In this document: one piece after another, positions 31,655 to 39,770 of the stretch
How the letters are laid out: the number at the start of each line of letters is the position of its first letter
How positions within the stretch are numbered: position 1 is the stretch's first letter
NCBI RefSeq assembly: GCF_001612785.1
Contig: NZ_BDBC01000021.1
Span: 41,985 to 105,984, forward strand
Origin: Nocardia beijingensis NBRC 16342
GTDB taxonomy: Bacteria; Actinomycetota; Actinomycetes; Mycobacteriales; Mycobacteriaceae
Reading direction: 5' to 3'
DNA: 64,000 nt
Notes under the pieces: generated by a model
Told to the model about the DNA's origin: nothing
The model's input: only the letters and a program-made list of their open reading frames with translations
Database searches by the model: none
Program-made: the position numbers and the translations under genes

Positions 31655-33688
31655 TCAGGCCGGCACCGTTTCCTGTGCGCGCGCCTGGTCTTCCAGCAAC
31701 TTCGTGGCGATGTTCGCCAGCGCTTGGTCCAGCAGCGCGCGATCGGCGGGATCGGCCTCGTTCCAGTCGTCGAGCCTGGTGTCGAGCCAGCGCCGCCAGG
31801 CCGCCTTGATCCGATCCATCTCGGCCGCACCGGCAGCGGTGAGCCGCAATCGCTGCCCCTCCCGCGTCAGATAACCCTCCGCGCCGACCTGATCGTAGAT
31901 CGGCTCGATCACCTCTTCGGGCACGTGGTGCGCCCGCGCGATCCCGGTCAGCGTGGCGTCGCCGCGCACGCGATCGCGCAGATAGACCTGCCCGAGTGCC
32001 CATGCCTCGCCACGCGTGAGGTCACTGTCCGCGTCGGCGAGGATGCGCGGACCGATCGGATCCTGCGCCCCAGCCCTGCGCATGGTGCCCGCGATCGCCC
32101 GTTCCAGTTGCACCAGCCGATCGGGCGAGTCGGGCACCGAGAACCCTTCGCCCACGTCGCCCGCGCCCGCCCGCGCGCTGTCGCGCAGCGGCACCTCGGG
32201 CAGGAACCACGCGACCACGAATCCGGTCAGCGCGATCGGCACGACCCAGAAGAACACGTGGTCGATGGCGTTCGCGTACGCATCGATGATCGGCGCCGAC
32301 TGTTCGGCGGGCAGCGCGCGCAACGCCTGCGGGTCCGCCGCGACCGCGGGCGGCACCACCCCGACCCTGGCCAGGGCAGCGGCGAGTTCGGGGCCGATCC
32401 GGTTGCTGTAGAGGGTGCCGAAGATGGCCGTTCCGAAGGCGCTGCCGAGCGTGCGGAAGAACGTGACGCCGGAGGTCGCGGTACCCAGCTGGGCGTAGGG
32501 CACGGTGTTCTGCACGACGATGGTCAGCACCTGCATCGCCAGTCCGATGCCGAGGCCGAGGATCAGCATGTACAGCGACTCCAGCCAGGTGCCGGTGTCG
32601 CGGCCCATCGTCGACATCAGATACAGGCCCAGCGACATCACCAACGTGCCCACGATCGGGAAATACCGATAGCGCCCGGTCTTGCCGACCACCTGCCCGG
32701 ACAGAATCGACGTGGCGAACAGGCCCGCAACCAGCGGCAGCGTGCGCACGCCCGACATGGTGGCCGAAACGCCGTCGACGTATTGCAGATACGCGGGCAG
32801 GTAGGTCATCGAGCCGAGCATCGCGAAGCCGACGATGAAGCTGAGGATCGAGCACACCGTGAACACCTGGCTGCGGAACAACCCCATCGGCAACATCGGC
32901 TCGGCGGCCCGCAACTCCACCGCGACGAACGTGGCGAGCAGGAACACCGCCGCGGCGAACAGCCCGATGATCGTCGGCGAATTCCACGCGTATTGCTGCC
33001 CGCCCCATTCCAGGCCGAGGATCAAGCAGGAGACGCCCGCCGCCACCAGGCCGATGCCGAGATAATCGATGACCGGCTTGGCCGCGGCGCGCACCCGCGG
33101 AATGGTGCGGGCCGCCAGCGCGATCATCACCACCGCGACCGGCACGTTGACGTAGAAGCACCAGCGCCAGCTGGCATGGTCGGTGAACAGGCCGCCCAGC
33201 GTCGGGCCGATGACGGTGGTCACGCCGAATACCGCGCCCAGCGCCCCCTGGTACTTGCCCCGCTGCCGCAGCGGGATGATGTCGGCGATCAGCGCCATCG
33301 ACGTGACCATCAGCCCGCCCGCGCCGAAGCCCTGGATGCCGCGGGCGAGGACGAGCAACAGCATGCCGTTGGCCAGACCCGCGACCATCGAGCCGACGAT
33401 GAAGATCACGGCACTGACCTGGAACACCAGCTTGCGGCCGAACAGGTCGCCGAGCTTTCCGGCCAGCGCCGTCGCGACCGCCTCGGCGAGCAGGTACGAG
33501 GTGACCACCCATGCCATGTGTCCCGCCCCGCCGAGGTCGGCGACGATGGTGGGCAGCGCGGTGGACACGATGGTCTGGTCCAGCGCCGCCATCAGCATGC
33601 CGAGCACGATGGTGCCGAACACGATGTTGGTCTTGGCCCTGCCCATCGGAGCGACAGGGTCCGCGGCGACAGCAACCGAACCGGCCAT
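31655..33688 (-). CDS. DHA2-family MFS drug exporter with C-terminal winged-helix domain
   Basis: 677 aa. Residues ~15-510 form a 14-helix DHA2 (EmrB/QacA) antiporter: motif C-type and opening blocks VLGMLMAALDQTIVSTALPTIVADLGG, LAGKLGDLFGRK, ARGIQGFGAGGLMVTSMALIADI and GAVFGVTTVIGPTLGGLFTDHASWRWCFYVNVP. The last ~160 residues are soluble: a linker, then a MarR-like winged helix (ATLTGIARAHHVPEEVIEPIYDQVGAEGYLTREGQRLRLTAAGAAEMDRIKAAWRRWL). The fused domain may sense substrate or bind DNA. ATG 33688 is used; 33646 is an alternative. Confidence 0.85.
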   Translation of the reverse strand: MAGSVAVAADPVAPMGRAKTNIVFGTIVLGMLMAALDQTIVSTALPTIVADLGGAGHMAWVVTSYLLAEAVATALAGKLGDLFGRKLVFQVSAVIFIVGSMVAGLANGMLLLVLARGIQGFGAGGLMVTSMALIADIIPLRQRGKYQGALGAVFGVTTVIGPTLGGLFTDHASWRWCFYVNVPVAVVMIALAARTIPRVRAAAKPVIDYLGIGLVAAGVSCLILGLEWGGQQYAWNSPTIIGLFAAAVFLLATFVAVELRAAEPMLPMGLFRSQVFTVCSILSFIVGFAMLGSMTYLPAYLQYVDGVSATMSGVRTLPLVAGLFATSILSGQVVGKTGRYRYFPIVGTLVMSLGLYLMSTMGRDTGTWLESLYMLILGLGIGLAMQVLTIVVQNTVPYAQLGTATSGVTFFRTLGSAFGTAIFGTLYSNRIGPELAAALARVGVVPPAVAADPQALRALPAEQSAPIIDAYANAIDHVFFWVVPIALTGFVVAWFLPEVPLRDSARAGAGDVGEGFSVPDSPDRLVQLERAIAGTMRRAGAQDPIGPRILADADSDLTRGEAWALGQVYLRDRVRGDATLTGIARAHHVPEEVIEPIYDQVGAEGYLTREGQRLRLTAAGAAEMDRIKAAWRRWLDTRLDDWNEADPADRALLDQALANIATKLLEDQARAQETVPA

Positions 33689-33743
33689 CAGCTCAGTATG
33701 GGCTTTTGCCTTTCGAATGGATATCCAGCGACACGGCAGCGAA

Positions 33744-34403
33744 TCAGCGGGGCGCACTCTCCGGCGCGTCGTCCCCGCGCTCGATGAGCGACATCGCGAT
33801 GGGGACGAGCAGATCGACGAGCTCGGCCACCGTCGGACGCGGATCGGCGAGCACCCACTCGTGCGCGAGGCCGTTGATCGCGCCGATCAAGGCGCTCGCC
33901 CCCCAGCCGGGGGCGCCGCGTATCCGCGAACCGGGAGCGACCACCGGCACCACGCGGGACTCCAGCACGGCCGCCCACGCGTGCCTGCGCTCGCGCCGGT
34001 GCCGCTCCATCCGCTCGCTCACCCCGACCACTTCGATGAAGGCGACCTTCGCGCGATAGGGATCGGAGCCGATCGATTCGAGGTAGGCGGTCACCACGGC
34101 GGTCATCGCCGCGCGCAGGTCGAACCGCGGGTCGAGCGCGTCCATCCGCGCGACCACGGCGGCGGCGGCCTCGTCCTGGATCCGGTCGTACGCGGCGACC
34201 AGAACGTCTTCCCTGGCCTGGAACTCCTCGTAGAACTGTCGCTTGGACAAGCCCGCGGCGGAGCACACGTCGGCCAGCGAACAGTCGGCATAGCCGCGCT
34301 CGGCGAAGATCCGGGTGGCCGCCTCGAGGAATCGCTGACGCCGCTCGGCTTTCCGCTCCACGACGGCACGCCCGCCGTATTGCCTGCCCACTGTCGCCGT
34401 CAC
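33744..34403 (-). CDS. TetR-family regulator
   Basis: 219 aa. HTH: ERRQRFLEAATRIFAERGYADCSLADVCSAAGLSKRQFYEEFQAREDVLVAAYD; the remaining helices form a ligand-binding domain (FDLRAAMTAVVTAYLESIGSDPYRAKVAFIEVVG). It lies 55 bp upstream of the MFS exporter on the same strand and is divergent from the secreted lipase gene, so either may be its target. The GTG at 34403 is chosen because the box TACGGT ends 7 nt before it, giving a leaderless start; GTG 34412 is the alternative. Confidence 0.85.
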   Translation of the reverse strand: MTATVGRQYGGRAVVERKAERRQRFLEAATRIFAERGYADCSLADVCSAAGLSKRQFYEEFQAREDVLVAAYDRIQDEAAAAVVARMDALDPRFDLRAAMTAVVTAYLESIGSDPYRAKVAFIEVVGVSERMERHRRERRHAWAAVLESRVVPVVAPGSRIRGAPGWGASALIGAINGLAHEWVLADPRPTVAELVDLLVPIAMSLIERGDDAPESAPR

Positions 34404-34410
34404 ATCTCTC

Positions 34411-34416
34411 ACCGTA
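34411..34416 (-). promoter_or_regulatory. -10 box of leaderless tetR gene
   Basis: On the minus strand TACGGT ends 7 nt before the GTG at 34403. Confidence 0.45.
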
Positions 34417-34564
34417 GCGAAATCACGGCGACCGCGAACCGGTCCCGCCCGCCTGGACGGCCGCCGATTCGTACTTGTGATCGGCGTCATGACGCCGCAT
34501 ACTCGGGCCAGTCTGAAACCGATGGGGCTCACAAATGTGGCTCACCGAACGAAGAGGTTCTCGC

Positions 34565-35974
34565 GTGGTCATTTCCCGCAAACACGCACCGAAGCTGCTC
34601 GCGGCGCTCGCCGCGGTCGCGGTGGGGCTGCCGTCGCTACCCGGCTCCGCGGCCGCCGAGCCCCAGCCGGACGCCCCGGCGGTCCAGCCCGCGCTGCCGT
34701 TCCCGATTCCGCCCCTGCCACCCGGTTTCGACCCGGCGTTCTACCGCCCGCCCGCGCAGGCCTACGCCGACCTGGCTCCCGGCCAGGTCATCGCCGCGCG
34801 CCAGGTAAATCTGGCCAACCTGTCCCTGCTCCCGGTGAACGTGGATGCCTGGCAGCTGTCCTACCGCTCCACCAACTCCCGCGGCGAGGCCATTCCCGCC
34901 GTGGCCACGGTGATCAAGCCGCGCGGTTACGCCGCCGACCGGCCGCTGTTCTCCTACCAGATCGCCGAGGACTCCACCGGCAACTACTGCATGCCGTCGT
35001 ATCAGCTCCAGATGGGTTCCATCCCGGCGACCTTGACCGGCTCGACCCTGGTGGCCGCGCAGTTCCTCGAGGTGCAGGCCGCGCTGGCCCAGGGCTGGGC
35101 CGCGGTGATCCCCGATCACCAAGGACCCGATTCCGCTTACGCGGCGGGGCCGTTGGCGGGCCGCATCACGCTCGACGGCATTCGCGCCGCGGAGAACTTC
35201 GCGCCGATGCAACTGACCGGGACCGGGACCAGGGTCGGGATGATGGGCTACTCGGGCGGCGCGATCGCGACCGGCTGGGCCGCCGAACTGAAGCGCGACT
35301 ACGCCCCCGAACTGAACGTGGTCGGCGCCGCGGAGGGCGGCATCCCCGCCGACCTGTCGGCCGCCTTGCGGATGGCCAACGGCAACCTCTCCGCCGGACT
35401 GATCTTCGCGGGCGCGCTCGGGGTCTCCCGCGAATATCCGGAGCTGCGCAGATTTCTCGACGAGAACGCCAACGGCCTGGGCAAACTCATGATCGCGGGC
35501 AAAGAGCAACTCTGCGCGAGCTACCAGGCCGCGCTGTTCCCGTTCGCGGACAACCTCGGGATGCTGGCGAAGAACCCCTTCACCGACCCCGACGTCGTGG
35601 CTGTCCTGAACAAGACCAAGCTGGGCCAGGCGGTGCCGGACATGCCGATGCTGATGTACCAGGCCAACGCCGACTGGCTGATTCCGGTCGGGCCGGTCAA
35701 CGAGTTGGTCGGAACGTATGCCGAGGACCCCGGCGCACGGGTCGAGTACATCCGCGACCACTTCAGCGAGCACCTCACCCTCGACCCGATCGCCGCGCCG
35801 CGCGCGCTGCTGTGGCTGCGGGACCGGTTCGCGGGCGTGCCGGTGGCCGGCGGCGTCACCGTCACCGATGTCGGCTCGATGACGCTGGACCCCGCTACCT
35901 GGCAGGTCTGGGGCGATACGGTGGGCGATATCCTCGCGGCCGCCTTCGGGCAACCCATCGGCAGCGGCCGCTGA
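34565..35974 (+). CDS. Secreted lipase (LIP family, PF03583)
   Basis: 469 aa. A signal peptide (VVISRKHAPKLLAALAAVAVGLPSLPGSAAA) is followed by a Pro-rich segment, then the alpha/beta-hydrolase of secreted triacylglycerol lipases: FYRPPAQAYADLAPGQVIAARQV, WQLSYRSTNSRGEAIPAVATVIKP, nucleophile elbow GYSGGAIATGWAAEL, and C-terminal DHFSEHL with the likely catalytic His. Such enzymes release fatty acids from host or environmental lipids. GTG 34565 has AAGAGG 8 nt upstream. It is divergent from the TetR gene. Confidence 0.85.
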   Translation: MVISRKHAPKLLAALAAVAVGLPSLPGSAAAEPQPDAPAVQPALPFPIPPLPPGFDPAFYRPPAQAYADLAPGQVIAARQVNLANLSLLPVNVDAWQLSYRSTNSRGEAIPAVATVIKPRGYAADRPLFSYQIAEDSTGNYCMPSYQLQMGSIPATLTGSTLVAAQFLEVQAALAQGWAAVIPDHQGPDSAYAAGPLAGRITLDGIRAAENFAPMQLTGTGTRVGMMGYSGGAIATGWAAELKRDYAPELNVVGAAEGGIPADLSAALRMANGNLSAGLIFAGALGVSREYPELRRFLDENANGLGKLMIAGKEQLCASYQAALFPFADNLGMLAKNPFTDPDVVAVLNKTKLGQAVPDMPMLMYQANADWLIPVGPVNELVGTYAEDPGARVEYIRDHFSEHLTLDPIAAPRALLWLRDRFAGVPVAGGVTVTDVGSMTLDPATWQVWGDTVGDILAAAFGQPIGSGR

Positions 35975-36064
35975 ACAACCGGTCGACAGCTCGTGTCGCG
36001 GTCGCGTTCCACGACACTAGCTTCCGCGTCTGAGACGATCGTTACCGATAACCTTCCCCGTAAA

Positions 36065-36080
36065 CTTACTCCAGAGTAAG
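36065..36080. promoter_or_regulatory. Palindromic operator overlapping SDR promoter
   Basis: CTTACTC-CA-GAGTAAG is a perfect 7-bp palindrome of the type bound by TetR regulators. TAAGGT (36077-36082), a -10 box ending 6 nt before the ATG at 36089, overlaps its right arm, so binding would block a leaderless promoter. Confidence 0.6.
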
Positions 36081-36088
36081 GTTGACGC

Positions 36089-36964
36089 ATGGCGTGGAAA
36101 CCAGCTGAGATCCCGGACCAGACGGGACGCACCTTTGTCATCACCGGCGCGAACGGCGGCCTCGGCGCCGTCACCACGAAAGTCCTGGCCGCCAAGGGCG
36201 CGACGGTGATCATGGCCTGTCGCAACGCGGGCAAGGCGAAAGAGGTGGCCGCGGGCATCGACGGCGATGTCCGCGTGGCGGAACTGGACCTGGCCGATCT
36301 GTCCTCGGTGCGCAAGTTCGCCGCCGACTGCGACCGGTTCGACGTCCTTGTCAACAACGCGGGCCTGATGAACATCCCGTTCTCGCGGACCAAGGACGGC
36401 TTCGAGACCCAATGGGGAGTCAATCACCTCGGACACTTCGCGCTCACCGGCCTGCTGCTGGATCGCATCACCGACCGGGTGGTCACCCTGTCCAGCATCG
36501 CGCACAAGCAGACGCCGAAGCTCTGGGTCGATGACCTCGACTATGAGAAGCGCCGGTATCAGCGCAATCTCGCCTATGCGCAGTCCAAGCTGTGCAATCT
36601 GATGTTCGCGCGCGAACTGCAACGCAGGTTGCGCGAATCCGGCTCGCCCAAGCGCTCCTACGCGGTGCACCCCGGTGTCTCGGCCACCGACCTCTTCGCG
36701 CACACCGAGACCCCGCTCGATCACATCTCCAAGCCGTTCATCCGCCTGATCGGCCATTCCCCCGCCAAGGCGGCGCACTCGACGTTGTTCGCCGCCACCA
36801 TGCCCGACGCCGACCCCGAGACCTACTGGGGCCCGACCCGTCTCTTCGGCAGCCAGGGCCCGGTGAAGCCCTCGTCGTCCACCCGCCTGTCCCAGAACCG
36901 GGACCTGTGGCAGCGGTTGTGGGCCGAATCCGAGCGCAAGACCGGCGTCATCTACTCGGTCTGA
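36089..36964 (+). CDS. Short-chain dehydrogenase/reductase
   Basis: 291 aa SDR. Cofactor motif TGANGGLG, NNAGLM, catalytic Ser in VTLSSIAHK and YxxxK in YAQSKLCNLMF. The pattern matches the retinol-dehydrogenase/light-dependent-protochlorophyllide-like SDRs common in Nocardia and Mycobacterium, acting on lipid or steroid alcohols and ketones. The start is set by a TAAGGT box 6 nt before the ATG, embedded in a palindromic operator, so a repressor, probably TetR-type encoded elsewhere, controls it tightly. No operon partners. Confidence 0.88.
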   Translation: MAWKPAEIPDQTGRTFVITGANGGLGAVTTKVLAAKGATVIMACRNAGKAKEVAAGIDGDVRVAELDLADLSSVRKFAADCDRFDVLVNNAGLMNIPFSRTKDGFETQWGVNHLGHFALTGLLLDRITDRVVTLSSIAHKQTPKLWVDDLDYEKRRYQRNLAYAQSKLCNLMFARELQRRLRESGSPKRSYAVHPGVSATDLFAHTETPLDHISKPFIRLIGHSPAKAAHSTLFAATMPDADPETYWGPTRLFGSQGPVKPSSSTRLSQNRDLWQRLWAESERKTGVIYSV

Positions 36965-37336
36965 ACCGGGCGACAACGAAGCAGTCGACCGGCAACCGCT
37001 CCACCGCCGACCCGGTCCGGACGTCCCGAGCCACGACGCCCGCGCGTCGGCTCGGGTCGGACCGGCGCGTCGACAGCCCACCACCGGCGGAGTTGGTGCG
37101 CCCGCAGCCGGGCGGCGCCCCGCACAGTGGGCTCGAGCATCCACTCCGATCCGGACCACCCGCGCCGGCGCCCGTCACGCGGGCGGCGGCGCCGCGCCCG
37201 GAGCCGATTTCTGTCGCGCAGGCCGCTCGTGCGTTTCCGATCGAACCACGTCGACGGCCCCTCGCCGCCGCGATGCCGTGGTCACAGCGGGCGATGGACG
37301 GCGTACCTCGTTCTACGGCTCGCGTAGTAGAACGGG
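36965..37336. other. Intergenic region with terminator and hairpin
   Basis: About 370 bp. CCCGAGCC (37025-37032) and GGCTCGGG (37049-37056), with outer GGTCCG/CGGACC pairing, form a terminator-like structure behind the SDR gene. CGTTCTAC (37309-37316) and GTAGAACG (37327-37334) form an 8-bp inverted repeat directly before the next promoter box. The remainder shows no gene. Confidence 0.5.
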
Positions 37337-37342
37337 TACCGT
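37337..37342 (+). promoter_or_regulatory. -10 box of leaderless lprD-like gene
   Basis: TACCGT ends 7 nt before the GTG at 37350; no ribosome-binding site. The inverted repeat at 37309-37334 covers the -35 region. Confidence 0.5.
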
Positions 37343-37349
37343 AGAAGCC

Positions 37350-37820
37350 GTGTCCGCCTCACCCCGCCGCTCGGCACACAACCGCCCGGCCCTCATCGCG
37401 CTGGTGATCATCGCCGCGCTGGGCTGCCTGGGGCTGGCCTGGTGGCAATGGGAGCGGTACGAGTCCGCGACCGGCACCGCACAGAATCTCGGCTACGCGT
37501 TGCAGTGGCCCCTGTTCGCGGGATTCGCCGTCTTCGCCTACTTCCGGTTCGTGCGACTCGAACGCGAGGCGGGCGAACCCCCGGAGAAGAACGATTCCGC
37601 CGCGGCGCAGCGGCACGCTTCCCCCGCCGGGCGCACCGCGAAGCCGACCGCGCCGACCGAACTGCCGCCGGGCCTGCTGCCCGAGCGGCCGAAAGCCGTC
37701 CGGGACGAGGATCCCGTGCTCGCCGAGTACAACCGGTACCTCGCCGCACTGCACGCCAACGACATCGATGAGCAGGTCCGCGCCGCGGGCCTGCACACCC
37801 GCGAGAGGAGCGCCGGTTGA
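37350..37820 (+). CDS. LprD-like (Rv1343c) membrane protein
   Basis: 156 aa. Two helices (PALIALVIIAALGCLGLAWWQW and GYALQWPLFAGFAVFAYFRFVR) are followed by a cytoplasmic disordered tail with a conserved-looking end DPVLAEYNRYLAALHANDIDEQ. The WWQWERYESATGTAQNLGYALQWPLFAG block is conserved in Mycobacteriales. Its M. tuberculosis counterpart by position is lprD, followed likewise by the DUF3817 gene. A leaderless start is indicated at GTG 37350. A Cys lies in the first helix (LGCLGL) but a true lipobox is doubtful here. Confidence 0.7.
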   Translation: MSASPRRSAHNRPALIALVIIAALGCLGLAWWQWERYESATGTAQNLGYALQWPLFAGFAVFAYFRFVRLEREAGEPPEKNDSAAAQRHASPAGRTAKPTAPTELPPGLLPERPKAVRDEDPVLAEYNRYLAALHANDIDEQVRAAGLHTRERSAG

Positions 37821-38179
37821 CCACCAGCGAGAATTCCACCGAGACCACCGCACCGGCCCCCGCCGGGAACGCGGCCAAGATCGGCCCGGCACTGCTGCGC
37901 TACCGGGCGCTGGCCTGGATCACCGGCCTCTGGCTGCTGCTGCTCACCGGTGAGATGATCGCCAAATACGGCTTCGACGTGGCCACCCCCAGCTGGATCG
38001 CCGTGGTGCACGGCTGGGTGTACTTCGTCTACCTGCTGGTCACCGCCGACCTCGCGGTCAAGGTCCGCTGGCCGGTGCTGCGCACCGTCGGCACCTTGCT
38101 CGCGGGCACCATCCCGCTGCTGTCGTTCTTCGTCGAGCACGTCAACGCCAAACAGGTCAAGCAGACCTACGGCGTCTGA
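37817..38179 (+). CDS. DUF3817 membrane protein (Rv1342c-like)
   Basis: 120 aa, start TTG overlapping the previous stop (TTGA), with GAGAGGAG upstream. Three helices carry the DUF3817 pattern: YRALAWITGLWLLLLTGEMI, WIAVVHGWVYFVYLLVTADLAVKVRW and TVGTLLAGTIPLLSFFVEHVN. Function unknown; the family is near-universal in actinobacteria and this copy is fixed next to lprD and rdgB. A second DUF3817 gene sits at 63091-63459. Confidence 0.85.
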   Translation: MTTSENSTETTAPAPAGNAAKIGPALLRYRALAWITGLWLLLLTGEMIAKYGFDVATPSWIAVVHGWVYFVYLLVTADLAVKVRWPVLRTVGTLLAGTIPLLSFFVEHVNAKQVKQTYGV

Positions 38180-38186
38180 GGCCGCG

Positions 38187-38801
38187 TCAGCCTTCGGCGA
38201 GCGCCGCCAGCGCGGGCGTCAACTGGGCCAGCGCCCGCCCCCGATGCGACACCGCGTCCTTCTGGGCGGGCGTCAGCTGGGCCGCGGTGACGTCGCCGCC
38301 CTCCGGGATGAACAGCGGATCGTAACCGAAACCGCCGTCGCCCACCGGCTTGCGCCCGATCGAACCGGGCCATTCACCGCGCACCACGGTCTCCGCGCCG
38401 CCCGGCACCACCAGCGCGCAGGTGGACACGAACCGCCCGCCGCGCCGCTCGTCCGGCACATCGGACAGCTGGGCCAGCAGCAGCGCGTTGTTGGCCGCGT
38501 CGTCGCCGTGCCTGCCCGACCAGCGCGCCGACAGCACCCCCGGCATGCCGTTCAGCGCGTCCACCTCGATGCCGGAATCGTCGGCGACACACGCCAACCC
38601 CGTGGCCGCCGCGCCGTCGCGGGCCTTGGCCAGCGCGTTCTCCTCGAACGTCGCGCCGGTCTCCGGCGCCTCGTCGTACGGGGGCACATCGTTCAATCCG
38701 ACGAGCTCGATCCCGCCGATGCCCGCCTCGTCGAGTATGCGGCGCAACTCGTTCAGTTTCTTGGCGTTTCGGCTGGCCACCAGCAGACGGCGGGTCATCA
38801 C
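38187..38801 (-). CDS. rdgB: XTP/dITP pyrophosphatase
   Basis: 204 aa Ham1/RdgB enzyme that removes deaminated purine nucleotides (dITP, XTP) from the precursor pool. Motifs: LLVASRNAKKLNELRRIL at the N-terminus, ETGATFEENALAKARDGA, CVADDSGIEVDALNGMPGVLSARW and GGFGYDPLFIPEG near the C-terminus. It is the second gene of an rph-rdgB operon: its ATG overlaps the rph stop (ATGA), as in mycobacteria. Confidence 0.95.
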   Translation of the reverse strand: MMTRRLLVASRNAKKLNELRRILDEAGIGGIELVGLNDVPPYDEAPETGATFEENALAKARDGAAATGLACVADDSGIEVDALNGMPGVLSARWSGRHGDDAANNALLLAQLSDVPDERRGGRFVSTCALVVPGGAETVVRGEWPGSIGRKPVGDGGFGYDPLFIPEGGDVTAAQLTPAQKDAVSHRGRALAQLTPALAALAEG

Positions 38802-39568
38802 TTCTTCTTCGGCTCGACGGGTTCCGGAAGCACACCGGGATACGGCAGCGCCAACGCCTCCTTCTGCACGACGAACAACTGCTCACAACTCGCCAGCGCC
38901 GCGTCGAGCAACTTGTCCAGCGTGGAGCGCGGGAAGGTGGCGCCCTCGCCGGTGCCCTGGATCTCCACCAGCGTTCCGGTGTCGGTGGCGACCACGTTCA
39001 TGTCGACCTCGGCGCGCGAATCCTCCTCGTAAGGCAGATCCACGCGCACCCGGCCGTCGACCACGCCGACGCTCACCGCGGCGATCGCGCAGGAGATCGG
39101 CTGCGGGTCGGCCAGCGCGCCCGCCGCGCCGAGATAGGTCACGGCATCCGCCAGCGCCACGTAGGCGCCGGTGATGGCGGCCGTCCTGGTGCCGCCGTCG
39201 GCCTGCAGCACATCGCAGTCGATCGCGATCGTGTTCTCGCCGATCGCCGCCAGGTCGATGCAGGCCCGCAGCGAGCGGCCCACCAAGCGGCTGATCTCCT
39301 GGGTCCGCCCGCCGATCCGGCCCTTCACCGACTCACGCCCGCTGCGGGTGTGCGTCGCGGCGGGCAACATCGCGTATTCGGCGGTGAGCCAGCCCAATCC
39401 GGAGTCACGCCGCCACGGCGGCACCCCGTCGGTGACGCTCGCGGTGCACATCACCCGCGTCTGCCCGAACTCCACCAGCACCGAACCAGCTGGATGCGTG
39501 GTGAACCCACGGGTGATCCGGACCTCGCGGAGCTCATCGTCCGCCCTGCCATCGGCTCGTCTCGACAC
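38798..39568 (-). CDS. rph: Ribonuclease PH
   Basis: 256 aa phosphorolytic exoribonuclease that trims tRNA 3' ends. ITRGFTTHPAGSVLVEFGQTRVMCTASV, GWLTAEYAMLPAATHTR, GRTQEISRLVGRSLRACIDL, CDVLQADGGTRTAAITGAYVALADA and DTGTLVEIQGTGEGATFPRSTLDKLL are all RNase PH blocks, nearly identical to mycobacterial RphA. The GTG at 39568 is chosen because TATTCT (39580-39575) ends 6 nt before it and the N-terminus then matches RphA; the longer frame reads into intergenic repeat DNA. Confidence 0.95.
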   Translation of the reverse strand: MSRRADGRADDELREVRITRGFTTHPAGSVLVEFGQTRVMCTASVTDGVPPWRRDSGLGWLTAEYAMLPAATHTRSGRESVKGRIGGRTQEISRLVGRSLRACIDLAAIGENTIAIDCDVLQADGGTRTAAITGAYVALADAVTYLGAAGALADPQPISCAIAAVSVGVVDGRVRVDLPYEEDSRAEVDMNVVATDTGTLVEIQGTGEGATFPRSTLDKLLDAALASCEQLFVVQKEALALPYPGVLPEPVEPKKK

Positions 39569-39574
39569 GGCCAC

Positions 39575-39580
39575 AGAATA
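39575..39580 (-). promoter_or_regulatory. -10 box of leaderless rph
   Basis: Minus-strand TATTCT ends 6 nt before the GTG at 39568. Confidence 0.5.
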
Positions 39581-39613
39581 CTGGGTTGGATTTGCCGCGC
39601 CTTCGCGCGGCGT

Positions 39614-39770
39614 GTTCGCGGCCCCTTTGTGGCTCGTGTTCGAGCGACCGCCGCTTGCTCCTTCGTCGCGGACGCGGCGGCCGCTCGAACACGAGCCGGG
39701 CCGCGAACGGCACATGCTCGGTCTCGCTTCGCTCGAAACCTGTAGTGGTGGTGCGCTGGGGACGTTGCGT
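39614..39770 (+). repeat. Dispersed palindromic repeat, copy 1 with tail
   Basis: Outer arms GTTCGCGGCCC (39614-39624) and GGGCCGCGAAC (39698-39708); inner arms GGCTCGTGTTCGAGCG (39631-39646) and CGCTCGAACACGAGCC (39682-39697), all perfect; loop with CCGCCGC/GCGGCGG and the constant TTGCTCCTTCGTCGC. A conserved tail follows containing TCTCGCTTCGCTCGAAA and GTGCGCTGGG. Related copies at 44049-44177, 63534-63700 and further right. Confidence 0.8.

Noticed and set aside
29566..33688. Naming the FAD monooxygenase and pump as a TetX or tetracycline-resistance set.
   Set aside because: Family-level motifs do not determine the drug; only a general detoxification role is supported.
31724..33787. A 687-codon plus-strand frame across the MFS gene.
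   Set aside because: Antisense shadow of the transporter; hydrophilic His/Asp/Arg-rich composition and no start signal.
39614..39708. Integron attC interpretation of the covarying hairpin.
   Set aside because: Conserved ends with paired variable stems are similar in principle, but no attC core (GTTRRRY) arrangement, gene cassette or integrase is seen.
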